From an uncultured Collinsella sp. (GTDB lineage: Bacteria > Actinomycetota > Coriobacteriia > Coriobacteriales > Coriobacteriaceae), in assembly GCA_958424475.1 (NCBI GenBank), contig CATZTY010000003.1:1-20625 (forward strand): a DNA stretch of 20,625 bases. Reading direction: 5' to 3'. The translations under genes and the position numbers were made by a program. Position 1 is the first letter of the stretch, and the number at the start of each line of letters is the position of its first letter. Of this stretch, positions 19,638-20,625 are shown piece after piece. Below the pieces are notes generated by a model that saw only the letters and a program-made list of their open reading frames with translations, was not told the DNA's origin and searched no databases.

Positions 19638-20625
19638 TTACAGCTCGACGAGCTGGCCGGTCTCGGCGGCCTCCTTGATAGCGTTAAGCAGCGTGAGCGT
19701 CTTGACGTTATCGGCGGGGGTCACGACGGGCTCGACCTCGCGGCGGACAACCTTCACAAAGTGCTTGAGCTGCATCTTGTGCGGCAGCGCCGGGTCGACG
19801 GCCGGGATCTCCATCTGCAGCGGCTTGTGCCAGTTGGAGGCGCCGTCGTAGGAGAATTGGTGCAGGCGGGGCAGCGAAAGGGCGCCCAAGGTTCCGCCGA
19901 TAAAGTAGGCGTCGGCGTCGAAGGGGCGGTACTGCGGATCCTCGCGAGCGGTTGCCTCCCAGTTCCAGGGGCTGGCGGTGGCGTCGGAGATGGTCATGCT
20001 TGCGAGCGCGCCATCGGCAAAACGGACGTTGACCACGGCGGAGTCCTCGGTCTCAAAACCGCGGGCGGCGCTGGACTGCATACCCTGGACGGCAACGGGC
20101 TCGCCCAGCAGGTAACGGAGCAGGTCGACGTCGTGCACCAGGTTGACCAGGATCGGGCCGGCACCCTTCTTGCGGCGCCACTCGACATCGAAGTACTCGT
20201 CATTCTTATAGATCATGTAGTGGAAGCTCGACACGGTGAGCTTGCCCAGCTCGCCGGACTCGATGATCTCCTTGGCCTTGTTGACGAAGGGGTTGTGGCG
20301 ACGGTGCTGGCCCACGAGCACGGGCACGCTGGCGGTCTCGGCCTCGGCGGCGAAGGCCTGGGCATCCTCAAGATCGTTGGAGATCGGCTTTTCGACCAGC
20401 GGCACGATGTTGCGCTTCACAGCCTCGCGGGCAACGCCCAGGTGCAGGTCGTTGGGGGTGGCGATAATGACGGCCTCGGGCTTGACCTCGTCCATCATCT
20501 GGGCGGGATCGGTGTAAAACGGCACGCCGGCGGCCTCGGCCGTGGCGCGGGCGCCCTCAAAGGCGTCGGCGATGGCGACGAGCTCGGCCTCGGGCTCCTC
20601 GGTGACAAAGCGGATGTGGTTGCGG
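19638..20625 (-). CDS. Gfo/Idh/MocA-family dehydrogenase, N-terminus outside the window
   Basis: This NAD(P)-dependent oxidoreductase family acts on sugars, inositols and related polyols. The frame remains open to the window edge. A GTG at 20525 is not the start, since the residues before it (RNHIRFVTEEPEAELVAIAD) continue the Rossmann fold; the GxGxxG loop must lie beyond 20625. Visible features are IIATPNDLH, the family's EKP motif in PLVEKPIS, then GQHRRHNPF and ILVNLVHDVDLLRYLLGE with the probable catalytic histidine. The C-terminal alpha/beta domain appears complete. About 329 residues are seen, suggesting that only a few tens of residues are missing. A strong terminator follows. The substrate and any operon partners upstream cannot be seen. 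Confidence 0.92.
   Translation of the reverse strand, partial: RNHIRFVTEEPEAELVAIADAFEGARATAEAAGVPFYTDPAQMMDEVKPEAVIIATPNDLHLGVAREAVKRNIVPLVEKPISNDLEDAQAFAAEAETASVPVLVGQHRRHNPFVNKAKEIIESGELGKLTVSSFHYMIYKNDEYFDVEWRRKKGAGPILVNLVHDVDLLRYLLGEPVAVQGMQSSAARGFETEDSAVVNVRFADGALASMTISDATASPWNWEATAREDPQYRPFDADAYFIGGTLGALSLPRLHQFSYDGASNWHKPLQMEIPAVDPALPHKMQLKHFVKVVRREVEPVVTPADNVKTLTLLNAIKEAAETGQLVEL

Noticed and set aside
20523..20525. GTG at 20525 as start of the dehydrogenase gene
   Set aside because: The frame continues upstream with Rossmann-fold-like sequence to the window edge, so the gene is simply cut off.

Overview
The window looks like chromosome from a high-GC Gram-positive gut anaerobe, most likely a Coriobacteriia member such as Collinsella. 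This rests on GC-rich codon use, the mix of gene families (LTA-synthase-like sulfatase, Kup, BilS-like flavodoxin, fused RlmKL, Tex) and hairpin-rich intergenic DNA. The species assignment is inference. No rRNA, tRNA or CRISPR array was seen.

Layout, left to right. (1) The 3' end of an ABC exporter gene (1-1106), then a flavodoxin-family gene (1228-1785). (2) An accessory island without housekeeping genes (about 1828-4102). It consists of a ~130-bp structured element, three ~62-bp palindromic units, an IS3-family insertion sequence (2178-3694), about four more units, a terminator-like hairpin, and a second copy of the ~130-bp element in inverted orientation. (3) An LTA-synthase-like sulfatase gene on the minus strand (4122-6422), divergent from a nitroreductase gene (6636-7484). 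(4) A probable potassium module on the plus strand: kup, a 64-residue membrane protein, a shortened KdpD-type sensor kinase and a KdpE response regulator (7652-12390). A terminator-like hairpin lies directly before the kinase. (5) rlmKL on the minus strand (12485-15043), divergent from a HAD hydrolase gene (15119-15946), followed by a small transaldolase gene (16157-16861). (6) A 381-bp gap with a 16-bp direct repeat, a large nested hairpin and a terminator, then tex on the minus strand (17243-19390). (7) The 3' part of a Gfo/Idh/MocA dehydrogenase gene on the minus strand (19638 to the window end), with its terminator.

Most genes are ordinary single-gene units. The potassium module is the clearest functional cluster: a K+ importer next to a KdpDE pair, but with no KdpFABC pump and with a kinase lacking the N-terminal KdpD sensor domains.

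The strongest candidate for something undescribed is the pair of ~130-bp elements at 1828-1956 and 3972-4102. Their 30-31-bp stems differ in sequence yet both pair almost perfectly, while the internal segments are nearly identical. That is the pattern expected of selection on structure. The second candidate is the 62-bp palindromic array that holds the IS3 element. Other points of interest are the possible attenuator before the kinase and the loss of recognisable catalytic motifs in the RlmL half of RlmKL.
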